Assembly (NCBI GenBank): GCA_040904925.1
Contig: JBBDSP010000006.1
Coordinates: 62,001 to 126,000, forward strand
Direction: 5' to 3'
Length of the DNA stretch: 64,000 nucleotides
From: Gracilimonas sp040904925
GTDB lineage: Bacteria > Bacteroidota > Rhodothermia > Balneolales > Balneolaceae
Below the pieces are notes generated by a model. That model saw nothing but the letters and a program-made list of their open reading frames with translations, was not told the DNA's origin and made no database searches. Made by a program: the position numbers and the translations under genes. Each line of letters starts with the position of its first letter. Position 1 is the first letter of the stretch. Positions 16,239 to 24,362 of the stretch are shown in pieces.

Positions 16239-16787
16239 CTATTTCTTGATTAAATATCTGTCATATTCATATTCTAACTTTGAAGGCCAACCTAGTTTAA
16301 TTCCTGTAAGAGTACTGTTTATACTTTTATTTTCAACAAAGTCAACAATATCATCGTAGCAATTTTCAGCATTCTCAACTGGTGGAAGCAATACAACCAT
16401 CCTATCAATATGCACCAATATTGAATTTATTGGATCACTCACATTTAAAATATTTTGCCCCTTGGAGTGCTTTTTATTTCCCTTCAAAAAAATTGGTGCA
16501 ACAAGATTCTTTTCTGGATTCTGAATTTGTTTTCTCACGACATTTAACTCTTCTCGAAGTATGTATCCATAACCTAGTGCTACAAATGCAGCTAAATATG
16601 CTGATTTGAGATAGGCAACTTTAACTTTATGCTTACTAAATCTGTCGACTGATTTAATATTAAATGTATAGTCAGAAGTTTTCTGTTCAACTAGTGAATT
16701 AAGGTGATTGAATTGCTGGTTTCGTTTTTGGGGATTATTGATACCTTCAGGGATTTCAAAATCGTGAAGTCCGCATAATATGGTCAA
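16239..16787 (-). CDS. Hypothetical protein of cassette 1, probably 5'-truncated
   Basis: This 182-residue frame matches no family I can name with confidence. A segment KVKVAYLKSAYLAAFVALGYGYIL in the middle is hydrophobic but probably part of a soluble helix. The only start is a TTG at 16785-16787, which lies outside the likely cassette edge (TTATGC at 16773-16778), and the first in-cassette residues CGLHDFEIPEG look internal. The gene was probably truncated when the cassette was formed or inserted. An origin from an HNH-nuclease-like protein is possible but unproven. It is AT-richer than its neighbours. Confidence 0.55.
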   Translation of the reverse strand: MTILCGLHDFEIPEGINNPQKRNQQFNHLNSLVEQKTSDYTFNIKSVDRFSKHKVKVAYLKSAYLAAFVALGYGYILREELNVVRKQIQNPEKNLVAPIFLKGNKKHSKGQNILNVSDPINSILVHIDRMVVLLPPVENAENCYDDIVDFVENKSINSTLTGIKLGWPSKLEYEYDRYLIKK

Positions 16788-16836
16788 ATAAATTTGTAAG
16801 GAATGCCGCTGAGGTCGCTCTTATTAAGAAGAAACG
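16773..16836. other. Possible attI region next to the integrase remnant
   Basis: The stretch between cassette 1 and the integrase ATG holds the minus-strand sequence ATTATGCGG (16771-16779), which differs by one base from the GTTATGC crossover heptamer. It also has a plus-strand TAAATTTG (16789-16796), fitting the TAnnTTTG promoter element for the integrase. The placement is right for attI, but attI sites have little conserved sequence, so this rests on position. Confidence 0.35.
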
Positions 16837-17073
16837 ATGGAAAAATCGAAACTTCTTACGGCGCTTAGAACTGAAATCATAAGGCTGGGATACAGCTACC
16901 GAACCGAGCAGGCTTATACCAATTGGGTGAAGCGTTTTGCCTATTTTCATAAGCTCAAACATCCCAAGGATATGGCCGAACAGGAGATGGTAGGTTTTCT
17001 GAATTATCTCGCCAACGAAAAAAATGTAGCGGCTTCAACCCAAAATCAGGCGCTTTGTGCGATCGTTTTTTTA
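16837..17073 (+). pseudogene. intI: Truncated integron integrase (IntI), N-terminal part only
   Basis: The frame encodes about 79 residues of an IntI-family tyrosine recombinase: LRTEIIRLGYSYRTEQAYTN, a WVKRF helix, HPKDMAEQEMVGFLNYLANE and STQNQALCAIVFL, the SAM-like DNA-binding arm of integron integrases. The rest, including the catalytic Arg, His and Tyr residues and the IntI-specific patch, is missing. The frame then runs into the antisense 3' end of the pilin gene and stops at 17100. The junction is at about 17064-17075, where the pilin stop (17071-17073) is. A deletion fused the two; the product cannot recombine DNA. Confidence 0.88.
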
Positions 17074-17517
17074 ATCCGGTGTATTATTCCAAACTATTGA
17101 GTCCTTGGAAACAACCATGTCATAATAATCAGAATCTGATACAAGGCTGGTAATGTCAACCGGAGCTCCAACTTCCATCATGGGTTCCCCCCATATGCCA
17201 ACTTCGGTTTCTGTAACATTATAAATGTGATACACTCCGTTGGCGTTTCTCGCATGCATTCCATCTGCTGTCATTTCTTCTGCCGGGAAGGTGATCTTCT
17301 GGAAGTTGAAGTCAGCAAAACTGCTCCCGCCTCCACCTAAACTTTCAGGTTTTAGCAGATAAGCTTGAATGTTTGCAGAGATAGCTACCATATCCTGACG
17401 AACGGCATCGTTGTTCATTTGGTTAGATGCATCTCCAAATACTGCAATGGCTACCACAGTTGCGATTCCCACCAGTATAGTTACTAATATTACCAAAAGT
17501 AATTGTTGCTGTCCCAT
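17071..17517 (-). CDS. Pilin-like protein with MGQQQLLL N-terminus
   Basis: This 148-residue protein begins MGQQQLLLVILVTILVGIAT, a single N-terminal hydrophobic helix without a typical prepilin leader, followed by a soluble domain with a Gly-rich loop (SLGGGGSSF). I associate this N-terminus with pilin-like proteins of Balneola and relatives; their assembly is not settled. The 3' end coincides with the truncated integrase, so the natural C-terminus may also have been affected. No assembly genes are nearby. Confidence 0.65.
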   Translation of the reverse strand: MGQQQLLLVILVTILVGIATVVAIAVFGDASNQMNNDAVRQDMVAISANIQAYLLKPESLGGGGSSFADFNFQKITFPAEEMTADGMHARNANGVYHIYNVTETEVGIWGEPMMEVGAPVDITSLVSDSDYYDMVVSKDSIVWNNTPD

Positions 17518-17712
17518 AAGCCTGTATAATGATTATTTTAGCAGATTATAGAGAACAATAAGTGATATCAGAATTAGAAATTATTCATTATTCGAATAGA
17601 TTACTGATAGAATTGTACTTATTGGGAGAAATGGAAAAGCACTCGACTGATCGATCAACTCTGATATTGTTGATAATGATATTTTTAAACTTAAATTCGC
17701 AGGTATGCAGAT

Positions 17713-17743
17713 ATAAAAAAGGGCGGACAAATTGTCCGCCCTT
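17713..17743 (-). terminator. Rho-independent terminator of lon
   Basis: AAGGGCGGACAA (17719-17730) pairs with TTGTCCGCCCTT (17732-17743), giving at least nine strong pairs. On the minus strand a run of six T follows, about 40 bp after the lon stop. This is a textbook terminator for minus-strand transcription. Confidence 0.9.
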
Positions 17744-17784
17744 CATTCAATTATATATCTCTGTTAACCAAACAGAAGTAGATT

Positions 17785-20325
17785 TTAATCCTTATCGCGT
17801 GAAACTACTTCCAAATCGTTAGGGAGATTTCCGTTTTTACCGGAGACCGCAGTTTTATGTGCTTCACTGACCTCAAAGAATTTCTTAGGATCTATCTCAG
17901 GTTTATCGTCAAGCACGATATCCAGCAGGGGATCCATTCGATCAAGATATTCTACTTCCAGATCACCAAGAACTTCTTCTTCGATCTCGGCTACATCTTT
18001 CTCATTTTTTTGTGGAAGCAGTACTTTCTTAATTCCTGCACGCTTGGCGGCAAGTACTTTTTCTTTAATTCCGCCGACAGGCAGAACGAGTCCGCGAAGA
18101 GTGATCTCACCGGTCATGGCAAGAGTGCCTTTCACTTTGCGTTGAGTAAAAATCGAGGCAATGGCCGACATCAGCGAAACACCGGCAGAAGGACCGTCTT
18201 TGGGAACAGCACCTGCAGGAACGTGTACGTGAAGATCCCAGTATTTAAAGGCTTCTTCCGGAATGCCAATTTTATCGGAATGAGCTTTCAGGTAAGAAAC
18301 CGCAAGCATGGCCGATTCTTTCATAACATCGCCCAGCTGCCCGGTAATATTAAGTTTTCCGGAGCCTTTGGAAACGCTAGCCTCAATAAAGAGGATGTCT
18401 CCGCCATATGGAGTCCACGCAAGACCCGTAGCTACACCGGGAACCGTGGTTCGCTCGGCAGCATCACTGAAGAACTTGCGCTTGCCTAAGTATTCTTCGA
18501 TATCATCAACGTCCACATCAAATTTCTCGATCTCGTCGGATGCGACCTTAGCCGCAACACCGCGACATACACCGGCTACCTGCCGTTCTAAATTACGAAC
18601 GCCGGATTCGCGGGTATACTGATCAATGATGCGTTCAATCGCAGCATCTGTAAAAGAGATCTGTTCTTCTTTCAGCCCGTTTTCTTCCACCTGCTTTGGG
18701 ATCAGGTATTTTTTAGCGATCTGCGTTTTCTCTTCCAGCGTATATCCGCTGATATTGATGATCTCCATCCGGTCTTTAAGCGGAGCAGGAATCGTATCCA
18801 GTGAGTTTGCCGTGGCTATAAACATGACTTTAGAAAGATCATACTCAAGCTCGAGGTAATTATCAGTAAATGTGTTGTTCTGCTCCGGATCTAGTACCTC
18901 AAGGAGGGCAGAGGTGGGATCGCCGCGATAGTCAGCCCCTACTTTGTCGATCTCATCCAGCATGATCACGGGATTTCCTTTCCCTGCTTTTTTCATGGAT
19001 CGGATTATCCGTCCCGGAAGGGCACCTATATAAGTTCTGCGGTGACCGCGAACTTCTGCCTCATCCCGAATTCCGCCTAAACTGAATCGCTCAAATTCAC
19101 GATTCAAGGCGCGGGCAATAGATTTCCCAAGTGAAGTTTTACCAACGCCGGGAGGTCCGTAGAAACAAAGGATTGGTGCCTTCATATCTTTTTTGAGCTT
19201 CAGTACGGCCAGATATTCAACAATTCGTTTTTTAACTTTTTCCAGTCCGTAGTGATCTTCATCCAAGACTTCCCTGGCAAATTTCAGATCCAGTTTGTCT
19301 TCGGAAAATTCTTCCCAGGGCAGATCCAGGATCCATTCCACATAACTGTAAATGATGCCATAGTTTGGTGAGGCATTAGGCGTCATCTCCAACCGCTGAA
19401 GTTCTTTTTCAGCTGTTTCTTTGGCTTCATCGGGAAGTTTTTTCTTGGCCAGTTTATCGCGAAGTTTTTCGATATCCTGCTGTTCGGCATCTTCACCGAG
19501 TTCTTCCTGAATGGCCTTCATTTGCTGCCGCAGGTAAAACTCGCGCTGCTGATCATCAATATCCGACTTTACTTTAGTGCGGATCTTTTCGCTCATATCC
19601 AGCACCTGAACTTCTTTTTCAAGAAATTCCATCACCTTATCAAGGTTATCAGAGAACTTGCGGATCTCCAGCAGTGACTGCTTGTCATTAACAGAAACAT
19701 TCAGGTTCGAGGAAATAAAATTCAACAGAAAGTTTGGACTGTTGATGTTATTCACCGCAATTGATGCCTCGGAAGGAATATTCGGAGACATATTGATGAT
19801 CTTGCTAGCCGTCTCCTTGATGTTTCGGATAGAGGCATCAAGCTCAAGACCTTCGATGTCCATTTCCTTTTTATAGGATTCTACATCGGCCCTGAAATAG
19901 GGATCACTTTGCGTGAAGTCTTTTACCTTGAAATTGGATTTGCCCTGAATAACAATGCTCTTACTGCCATCCGGCATCTTTATAAGCTTGAGAATCTGTG
20001 CAACGGTTCCGATCGTATGCAGATCTTTATATTCGGGCTCTTCAATATCTTCATTCTTTTGTGTGACTACCCCTATTATCTTATCGCCTTCATAGGCTTC
20101 CTTAACAAGAGCGAGTGAACGGTCTCTTCCTACAGTTATCGGAACTACCACACCGGGAAATAGCACTGTATTTTTTAAGGGGAGAATGGGGAGGCTGTCT
20201 GGGATCTCAGCTTCAGTAAGCTTTTTTTCTTCCTCTTCAGACATTAACGGTATAGCCTGTTCAAAGTCATCGAAGTTGTCATCCGACTGATCCAGATCCT
20301 GAAATAAATCAAAACGTTGTCTCAT
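17785..20325 (-). CDS. lon: ATP-dependent protease Lon
   Basis: This 846-residue protein is a full-length LonA. It has the N-terminal substrate domain (residues about 45-240), a coiled-coil linker, an AAA+ module with Walker A GPPGVGKT at 390-397 and Walker B VIMLDEID near 453-460, and a protease domain with catalytic Ser713 (PKDGPSAG) and Lys756 (GGIKEK). The Ser-Lys spacing of 43 equals that of E. coli Lon. It degrades misfolded and regulatory proteins in the cytoplasm. It has its own downstream terminator and stands alone. An acidic N-terminal extension (DQSDDNFDDFEQ) is typical of Bacteroidota-type Lon. Confidence 0.98.
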   Translation of the reverse strand: MRQRFDLFQDLDQSDDNFDDFEQAIPLMSEEEEKKLTEAEIPDSLPILPLKNTVLFPGVVVPITVGRDRSLALVKEAYEGDKIIGVVTQKNEDIEEPEYKDLHTIGTVAQILKLIKMPDGSKSIVIQGKSNFKVKDFTQSDPYFRADVESYKKEMDIEGLELDASIRNIKETASKIINMSPNIPSEASIAVNNINSPNFLLNFISSNLNVSVNDKQSLLEIRKFSDNLDKVMEFLEKEVQVLDMSEKIRTKVKSDIDDQQREFYLRQQMKAIQEELGEDAEQQDIEKLRDKLAKKKLPDEAKETAEKELQRLEMTPNASPNYGIIYSYVEWILDLPWEEFSEDKLDLKFAREVLDEDHYGLEKVKKRIVEYLAVLKLKKDMKAPILCFYGPPGVGKTSLGKSIARALNREFERFSLGGIRDEAEVRGHRRTYIGALPGRIIRSMKKAGKGNPVIMLDEIDKVGADYRGDPTSALLEVLDPEQNNTFTDNYLELEYDLSKVMFIATANSLDTIPAPLKDRMEIINISGYTLEEKTQIAKKYLIPKQVEENGLKEEQISFTDAAIERIIDQYTRESGVRNLERQVAGVCRGVAAKVASDEIEKFDVDVDDIEEYLGKRKFFSDAAERTTVPGVATGLAWTPYGGDILFIEASVSKGSGKLNITGQLGDVMKESAMLAVSYLKAHSDKIGIPEEAFKYWDLHVHVPAGAVPKDGPSAGVSLMSAIASIFTQRKVKGTLAMTGEITLRGLVLPVGGIKEKVLAAKRAGIKKVLLPQKNEKDVAEIEEEVLGDLEVEYLDRMDPLLDIVLDDKPEIDPKKFFEVSEAHKTAVSGKNGNLPNDLEVVSRDKD

Positions 20326-20454
20326 AAAATAAATATCTGCAAAATTTTTTCTGTTTTATTACTAAAAGGCAAATACGGAGCCACTTTAATCAACTTATAC
20401 AAACCGTCATAATCACCCGCTGCCTGTCAGTAAAGTAGGGCAAAGTGTCAGGCT

Positions 20455-21972
20455 TTAAAAGTGAAATTGGAGAGCGGCTACTGCTGCGCCTGTTATCTTT
20501 GGATATTCAACCAAAGATGCGGGGGTGAAGGTTCCGGCAAAGGAAAGGGTCCATTTGTTGGTTTCAATAGCTGTTCCAACACTTAAAAATTCAGGCCGTT
20601 GTGCCTCAAATTGAATACCGCCCCTTAATGGCAGAAAAGTAAAAGGCTTGATCTCGATTCCAAAAGAGGAGATCAGTTTGGTAGAGTTAAATGCATTGTT
20701 GGTAAGCCCAACACTTACATCACCCATAAGTTTGACCCTGTTGAGCTCAAGCAAAGCACCGCCATGCAAAGCCATAGGCATCAGGGTTGCAAAAGAACTT
20801 TGATCGGTTGCTGTTCCATCGAAGGGATTATCTTCGCCAAATTGCTCAATAAAACTTATGTATTGGCCCCTTGCTCCAATAAATGCTTCGGAAGCTTCTA
20901 TGCCAGGGAGGTTGTTCACAAGAGAGGTATCAGAGGGAGTTGAGAGTGAAACTTCGTTATCATTGTAGGAGATAAATCCAATATCAGTCATGGAAAAGGA
21001 GAGACGAAGTGAACGTTGCGTTGGCTGCCGGTCTCGACGGATGGCTGAAAGGTCACTTCCAAGAGTGATCAAATACGTAACTCCAATATCCAGTCCGGCT
21101 CCAATTCCATTTACATCAAAAGAGGTTGGACTAAACGATTGTGCATTGGCCTGATCGATGGGAGTTCCGTTCAAATAAGCCAGGGTGGAAGCACCAAATT
21201 GACCTGAACCATTATAATTGAGATTTTGAATGCGTTGTACCGCATTAGTCTCACCGGTTTCTGTATAGGTATTATTCCACTCTGCATTTTGATATCCCGT
21301 GCCAATCACAAGCTTCGGAGCGATACCGATTATGAAATTATCCAGCTTTGAGGTGAGTCCGGTTAAAAATTGAAAGGTTTCAGCATAGCCAAATGAGATC
21401 TCATGTAAACTTTGATAACGGTGAATAAGGGAGCGGTCAAGCACATTCTCGTTATTAGAAGATTGCTTAAAGGAATCAGTGTACCAACCTTGACCAACCC
21501 TGAAGCTGGAGGAGGTCCTTGTTCGAATTGCAATTGAAAAAGCTCGGTTGTCCCTGAGCCATTTCATTCCTAAAAGGGTAGCATCATACCAGGATCTATT
21601 ATCTGAAAGGGTTGTACGCCCCGGATAGTTTGAATCGATGATCTCAATCTTGTCGGTTGTTGAAATAGAATTCGAACCCGGAGTATAGAGATCAATATGA
21701 TTTTTCACATTTTGAAATTGATCAGAGGGGGAGTTGAAGTTTTGGGCTCCATCCAAATACAATCCTGTTATTCCCACACCGATCGAAAATCTTCCGGCAC
21801 GATCTTGTATCATCAGGTTAGCGGGATTGTAGAAGTTGGCGTTGTAATCGGTGATATAGGTACTTCCTCCGCCTCCCAAAGCCATATTTCGGGGAGTGAT
21901 GACGGGTTGTGCCATGCTTTCAGCAGCACATACCCATAAAAAAAGCAGTATTAATAATATCTGCCGCATCAA
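20455..21972 (-). CDS. Outer-membrane beta-barrel protein (DUF5723-like)
   Basis: This 505-residue protein has a Sec signal peptide (cleavage probable after AESMA, residue 21) and then ITPRNMALGGGGSTYITDYNANFYNPANL, the opening seen in PorV/FadL-like and DUF5723 outer-membrane proteins. Repeated alternating polar and hydrophobic strands and the final aromatic residue (LQFHF) fit an outer-membrane barrel. The role is unknown; related proteins serve in transport or secretion. It ends the minus-strand group with the helicase gene 21 bp upstream. Confidence 0.75.
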   Translation of the reverse strand: MMRQILLILLFLWVCAAESMAQPVITPRNMALGGGGSTYITDYNANFYNPANLMIQDRAGRFSIGVGITGLYLDGAQNFNSPSDQFQNVKNHIDLYTPGSNSISTTDKIEIIDSNYPGRTTLSDNRSWYDATLLGMKWLRDNRAFSIAIRTRTSSSFRVGQGWYTDSFKQSSNNENVLDRSLIHRYQSLHEISFGYAETFQFLTGLTSKLDNFIIGIAPKLVIGTGYQNAEWNNTYTETGETNAVQRIQNLNYNGSGQFGASTLAYLNGTPIDQANAQSFSPTSFDVNGIGAGLDIGVTYLITLGSDLSAIRRDRQPTQRSLRLSFSMTDIGFISYNDNEVSLSTPSDTSLVNNLPGIEASEAFIGARGQYISFIEQFGEDNPFDGTATDQSSFATLMPMALHGGALLELNRVKLMGDVSVGLTNNAFNSTKLISSFGIEIKPFTFLPLRGGIQFEAQRPEFLSVGTAIETNKWTLSFAGTFTPASLVEYPKITGAAVAALQFHF

Positions 21973-21993
21973 AAATTTCTTTCCACTTATTAA

Positions 21994-24276
21994 CTAATCT
22001 ACTATCTGTAGCGGTGCCGCCCGCAACATGAGCTTTTTCTGCCCTCTGTTCTTGAAAAATACAACAACTTTAGCATCTGTTCCTAATCCACTTCGTGAGA
22101 TGATCTTTCCCGGACCAAATTTGGTGTGGATGACTTTCGTACCTACTTGAAATGGATCTTCACCATCTTCATAATCATACTGAATAGTAGCCGAAGGTGA
22201 TTTATATGTTTTCTTGTGTGATTGCTTCCAATCGTAATCTATCTCATAGTCAGAATTACCGGATGACCTATTTTCGAACCGATCTTTCTTTTGTGTGATA
22301 GTGGCTCCGGTCTCGGTTTGTACAACACCGGAATCCACTTCATCTAAAAAGCGGGATCGTGCCTGCCTTGTTTCTTCACCGAATTTAAATCGGCTGCGGC
22401 AGTGACTGAAATACAAACGCTGCTCGGCCCGTGTAATTGCCACATAAAACAATCTGCGCTCTTCTTCGATATCTACATCAAAATTATCGCGGGCACCCAT
22501 AGGGAAAAGATTCTCTTCCAGCCCTACGATAAACACACAAGGAAACTCCAATCCTTTAGATGCATGCACGGTCATTAGGGTGATGGCAGGCTTATCTTCA
22601 TCGAACTTGTCAGCATCAGTGATTAGGCTGATCTCCTGAAGAAACGCACTTAGAGATGGTTTTGACTTTCCTTTAGAATAATAAGAAATGGCATTTTGCA
22701 ATTCTATTACGTTGTCACGTCTCATCATCGATTCATGAGAATTTTCCTCAACCAATGCTCTCATGTAGCCGGATTGTTCCAGCATAGATTTGGTGACATT
22801 CACCAGCGATTCTCCGTTCTCCAGATCCTGACGGAGCCGGTCGATCATATTCACAAATTCACGAACGCGGGCTTTTGCCGGCTTATATACATCCAGGTCT
22901 TCTACGTGTTGAATGATGCTCCACATGGACCGGCCTTCATCTCTTGCCTGCTTTAATATGTCCTGAATCGATTTATTACCAATACCACGACTTGGCTCAT
23001 TTATGATCCGCAGCAGATTTGTCTCATCATGCGGATTTACAAGCAGCGTTAGGTAAGCAAGCACATCCTTAATTTCCTTACGCTGATAGAAGGAGAGTCC
23101 GCCCACCAACTGATAGGTAAGATCTTTACGGCGCAGTGCCTCCTCAAACACTCGTGACTGATAATTGGTGCGATACAGAATAGCAAAGTGATTGTTCTGA
23201 TAACCCTGCTTCATCTTCAAGCTTTGAATATGACTTGCAACCCGGTTGGCCTCATCCCGCTCGTCAAAGTTTTCGAGAACGGTGATCCGCTCGCCATAAT
23301 CCTGTTCGGTCCAAAGGGTCTTATCAAGCTGTTTGGTGTTTCGTTTGATGATGGAATCGGCACATTGCAGAATGGCTTTAGTTGATCTATAATTCTGTTC
23401 TAACGGGACCTGCGTAGCATTTTCGTAATCTTCTTTGAAATTCAGGATGTTGGAAATGTCGGCTCCCCGGAAGGAATAGATGCTTTGGGCATCATCACCT
23501 ACCACACAAATATTCTCGTATTTGGCAGCCAGCATTTTGGTCACTTTGTACTGGGCGTGATTGGTATCCTGATACTCATCAATAAGAATATACTTGAAAC
23601 GATCTTGGTACTTCTCAAGCAAGTCGGGGTGTTGTTCAAACAACTCAATGGGCTTCACCAGCAGATCATCAAAATCCATGGCGTTACTTTGCTTCAACCG
23701 CTTGTTGTAGATGGTATAAACCCGCGCGGTGATGTCATCGAGCGTACTGCTTACAAATTTCTCCTGATAGGTATCGGCTGCAATAAGCTGATTCTTGGAA
23801 TCACTGATCTTGTTGTGAATAGTTTTTGGCTTGATCTCTTTGGGATCAAAATTCAATTCCTGAAGGATCTGCTTAACAACTGTCTGGGAATCATTGGAAT
23901 CATAGATCGTGAAATCAGCTCCGTACCCGATCTTATCGGCCTCAAACCTTAAGATCTTTGAAAAAATGGAGTGAAAGGTTCCCATCCATAATTTCTTTCC
24001 CTTATCACCGATCAGATTCTGGATCCGGTCTTTCATCTCCCTCGCTGCTTTATTGGTGAAGGTCAGGGCGAGAATTTGCTCCGGTGCAGCTTTGTACTGT
24101 TGAAGCAGATAAGCGATACGATAGGTAAGAACGCGTGTTTTACCTGAACCTGCTCCGGCTACAATAAGCAGGGGACCATCGGTGTGGGTCACGGCTTTGC
24201 GTTGCTGTTCATTCAGCGTGGCAAGAAAATCCGGCCTGCCTTTTGGTTCTTCAGATGGAAGTGAAAATTCTTTCAT
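21994..24276 (-). CDS. pcrA: UvrD/PcrA-type DNA helicase
   Basis: This 760-residue superfamily 1A 3'-5' helicase contains LNEQQRKAVTHTDGPLLIVAGAGSGKTRVL (residues 20-49, Walker A GAGSGKT), DEYQDTN (about 234), the VVGDDAQSIYSFRGAD motif, QNYRS, and VTLMTVHASKGLEFPCVF-like ITLMTVHASKGLEF near the C-terminus. The tail has the PcrA-type TKVIHTKFGPGKII segment that binds RNA polymerase in the family. It acts in repair and removes proteins from DNA. It is 84 bp downstream of valS, across a dyad repeat. Confidence 0.96.
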   Translation of the reverse strand: MKEFSLPSEEPKGRPDFLATLNEQQRKAVTHTDGPLLIVAGAGSGKTRVLTYRIAYLLQQYKAAPEQILALTFTNKAAREMKDRIQNLIGDKGKKLWMGTFHSIFSKILRFEADKIGYGADFTIYDSNDSQTVVKQILQELNFDPKEIKPKTIHNKISDSKNQLIAADTYQEKFVSSTLDDITARVYTIYNKRLKQSNAMDFDDLLVKPIELFEQHPDLLEKYQDRFKYILIDEYQDTNHAQYKVTKMLAAKYENICVVGDDAQSIYSFRGADISNILNFKEDYENATQVPLEQNYRSTKAILQCADSIIKRNTKQLDKTLWTEQDYGERITVLENFDERDEANRVASHIQSLKMKQGYQNNHFAILYRTNYQSRVFEEALRRKDLTYQLVGGLSFYQRKEIKDVLAYLTLLVNPHDETNLLRIINEPSRGIGNKSIQDILKQARDEGRSMWSIIQHVEDLDVYKPAKARVREFVNMIDRLRQDLENGESLVNVTKSMLEQSGYMRALVEENSHESMMRRDNVIELQNAISYYSKGKSKPSLSAFLQEISLITDADKFDEDKPAITLMTVHASKGLEFPCVFIVGLEENLFPMGARDNFDVDIEEERRLFYVAITRAEQRLYFSHCRSRFKFGEETRQARSRFLDEVDSGVVQTETGATITQKKDRFENRSSGNSDYEIDYDWKQSHKKTYKSPSATIQYDYEDGEDPFQVGTKVIHTKFGPGKIISRSGLGTDAKVVVFFKNRGQKKLMLRAAPLQIVD

Positions 24277-24285
24277 AATATTATT

Positions 24286-24362
24286 TAACCACGGAGGGTA
24301 CAGAGTTCTCTGTATATTTAAAACTCACACAACTCTGTGTTCCTCAGTGAACTCTGTGGTTA
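24286..24362. repeat. Intergenic dyad repeat overlapping the valS stop
   Basis: The element starts TAACCACGGAG (24286-24296) and ends CTCTGTGGTTA (24352-24362), an almost perfect inverted repeat, with further ACAGAG/CTCTGTG copies inside. The right edge contains the TAA stop codon of valS. AACCACAGAG-type repeats occur dispersed in many environmental genomes, so it may be a non-autonomous palindromic unit. Confidence 0.55.

Larger units (their letters stand above)
14786..17073 (-). mobile_element. Decayed chromosomal integron: truncated integrase and three cassettes
   Basis: A truncated IntI-type integrase on the plus strand lies next to three units on the minus strand, which is the normal divergent layout of an integron. 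Crossover-like TTATGCG sequences on the minus strand occur at the near edge of cassette 1 (16773-16778), after cassette 1 (16103-16108) and after cassette 3 (14786-14791); cassette 2 ends with GTTAGCC (15553-15559). The spacings give cassettes of about 670, 550 and 770 bp. Products are an unknown protein, a DUF1428 protein, and a Phd/ParE toxin-antitoxin pair. Both the integrase and the toxin are broken, so the element appears inactive. Confidence 0.65.

Noticed and set aside
17562..17822. Plus-strand frame between the pilin and lon genes
   Set aside because: It runs through the lon terminator hairpin and into the lon 3' end; no family or ribosome site.
17857..18489. Long plus-strand frame (210 codons) inside lon
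   Set aside because: It lies antisense to Lon, whose motifs are intact throughout, and has no family resemblance.
23485..23952. Plus-strand frame of 155 codons inside the helicase gene
   Set aside because: Antisense shadow of a conserved helicase; repetitive Ile/Leu-rich translation.
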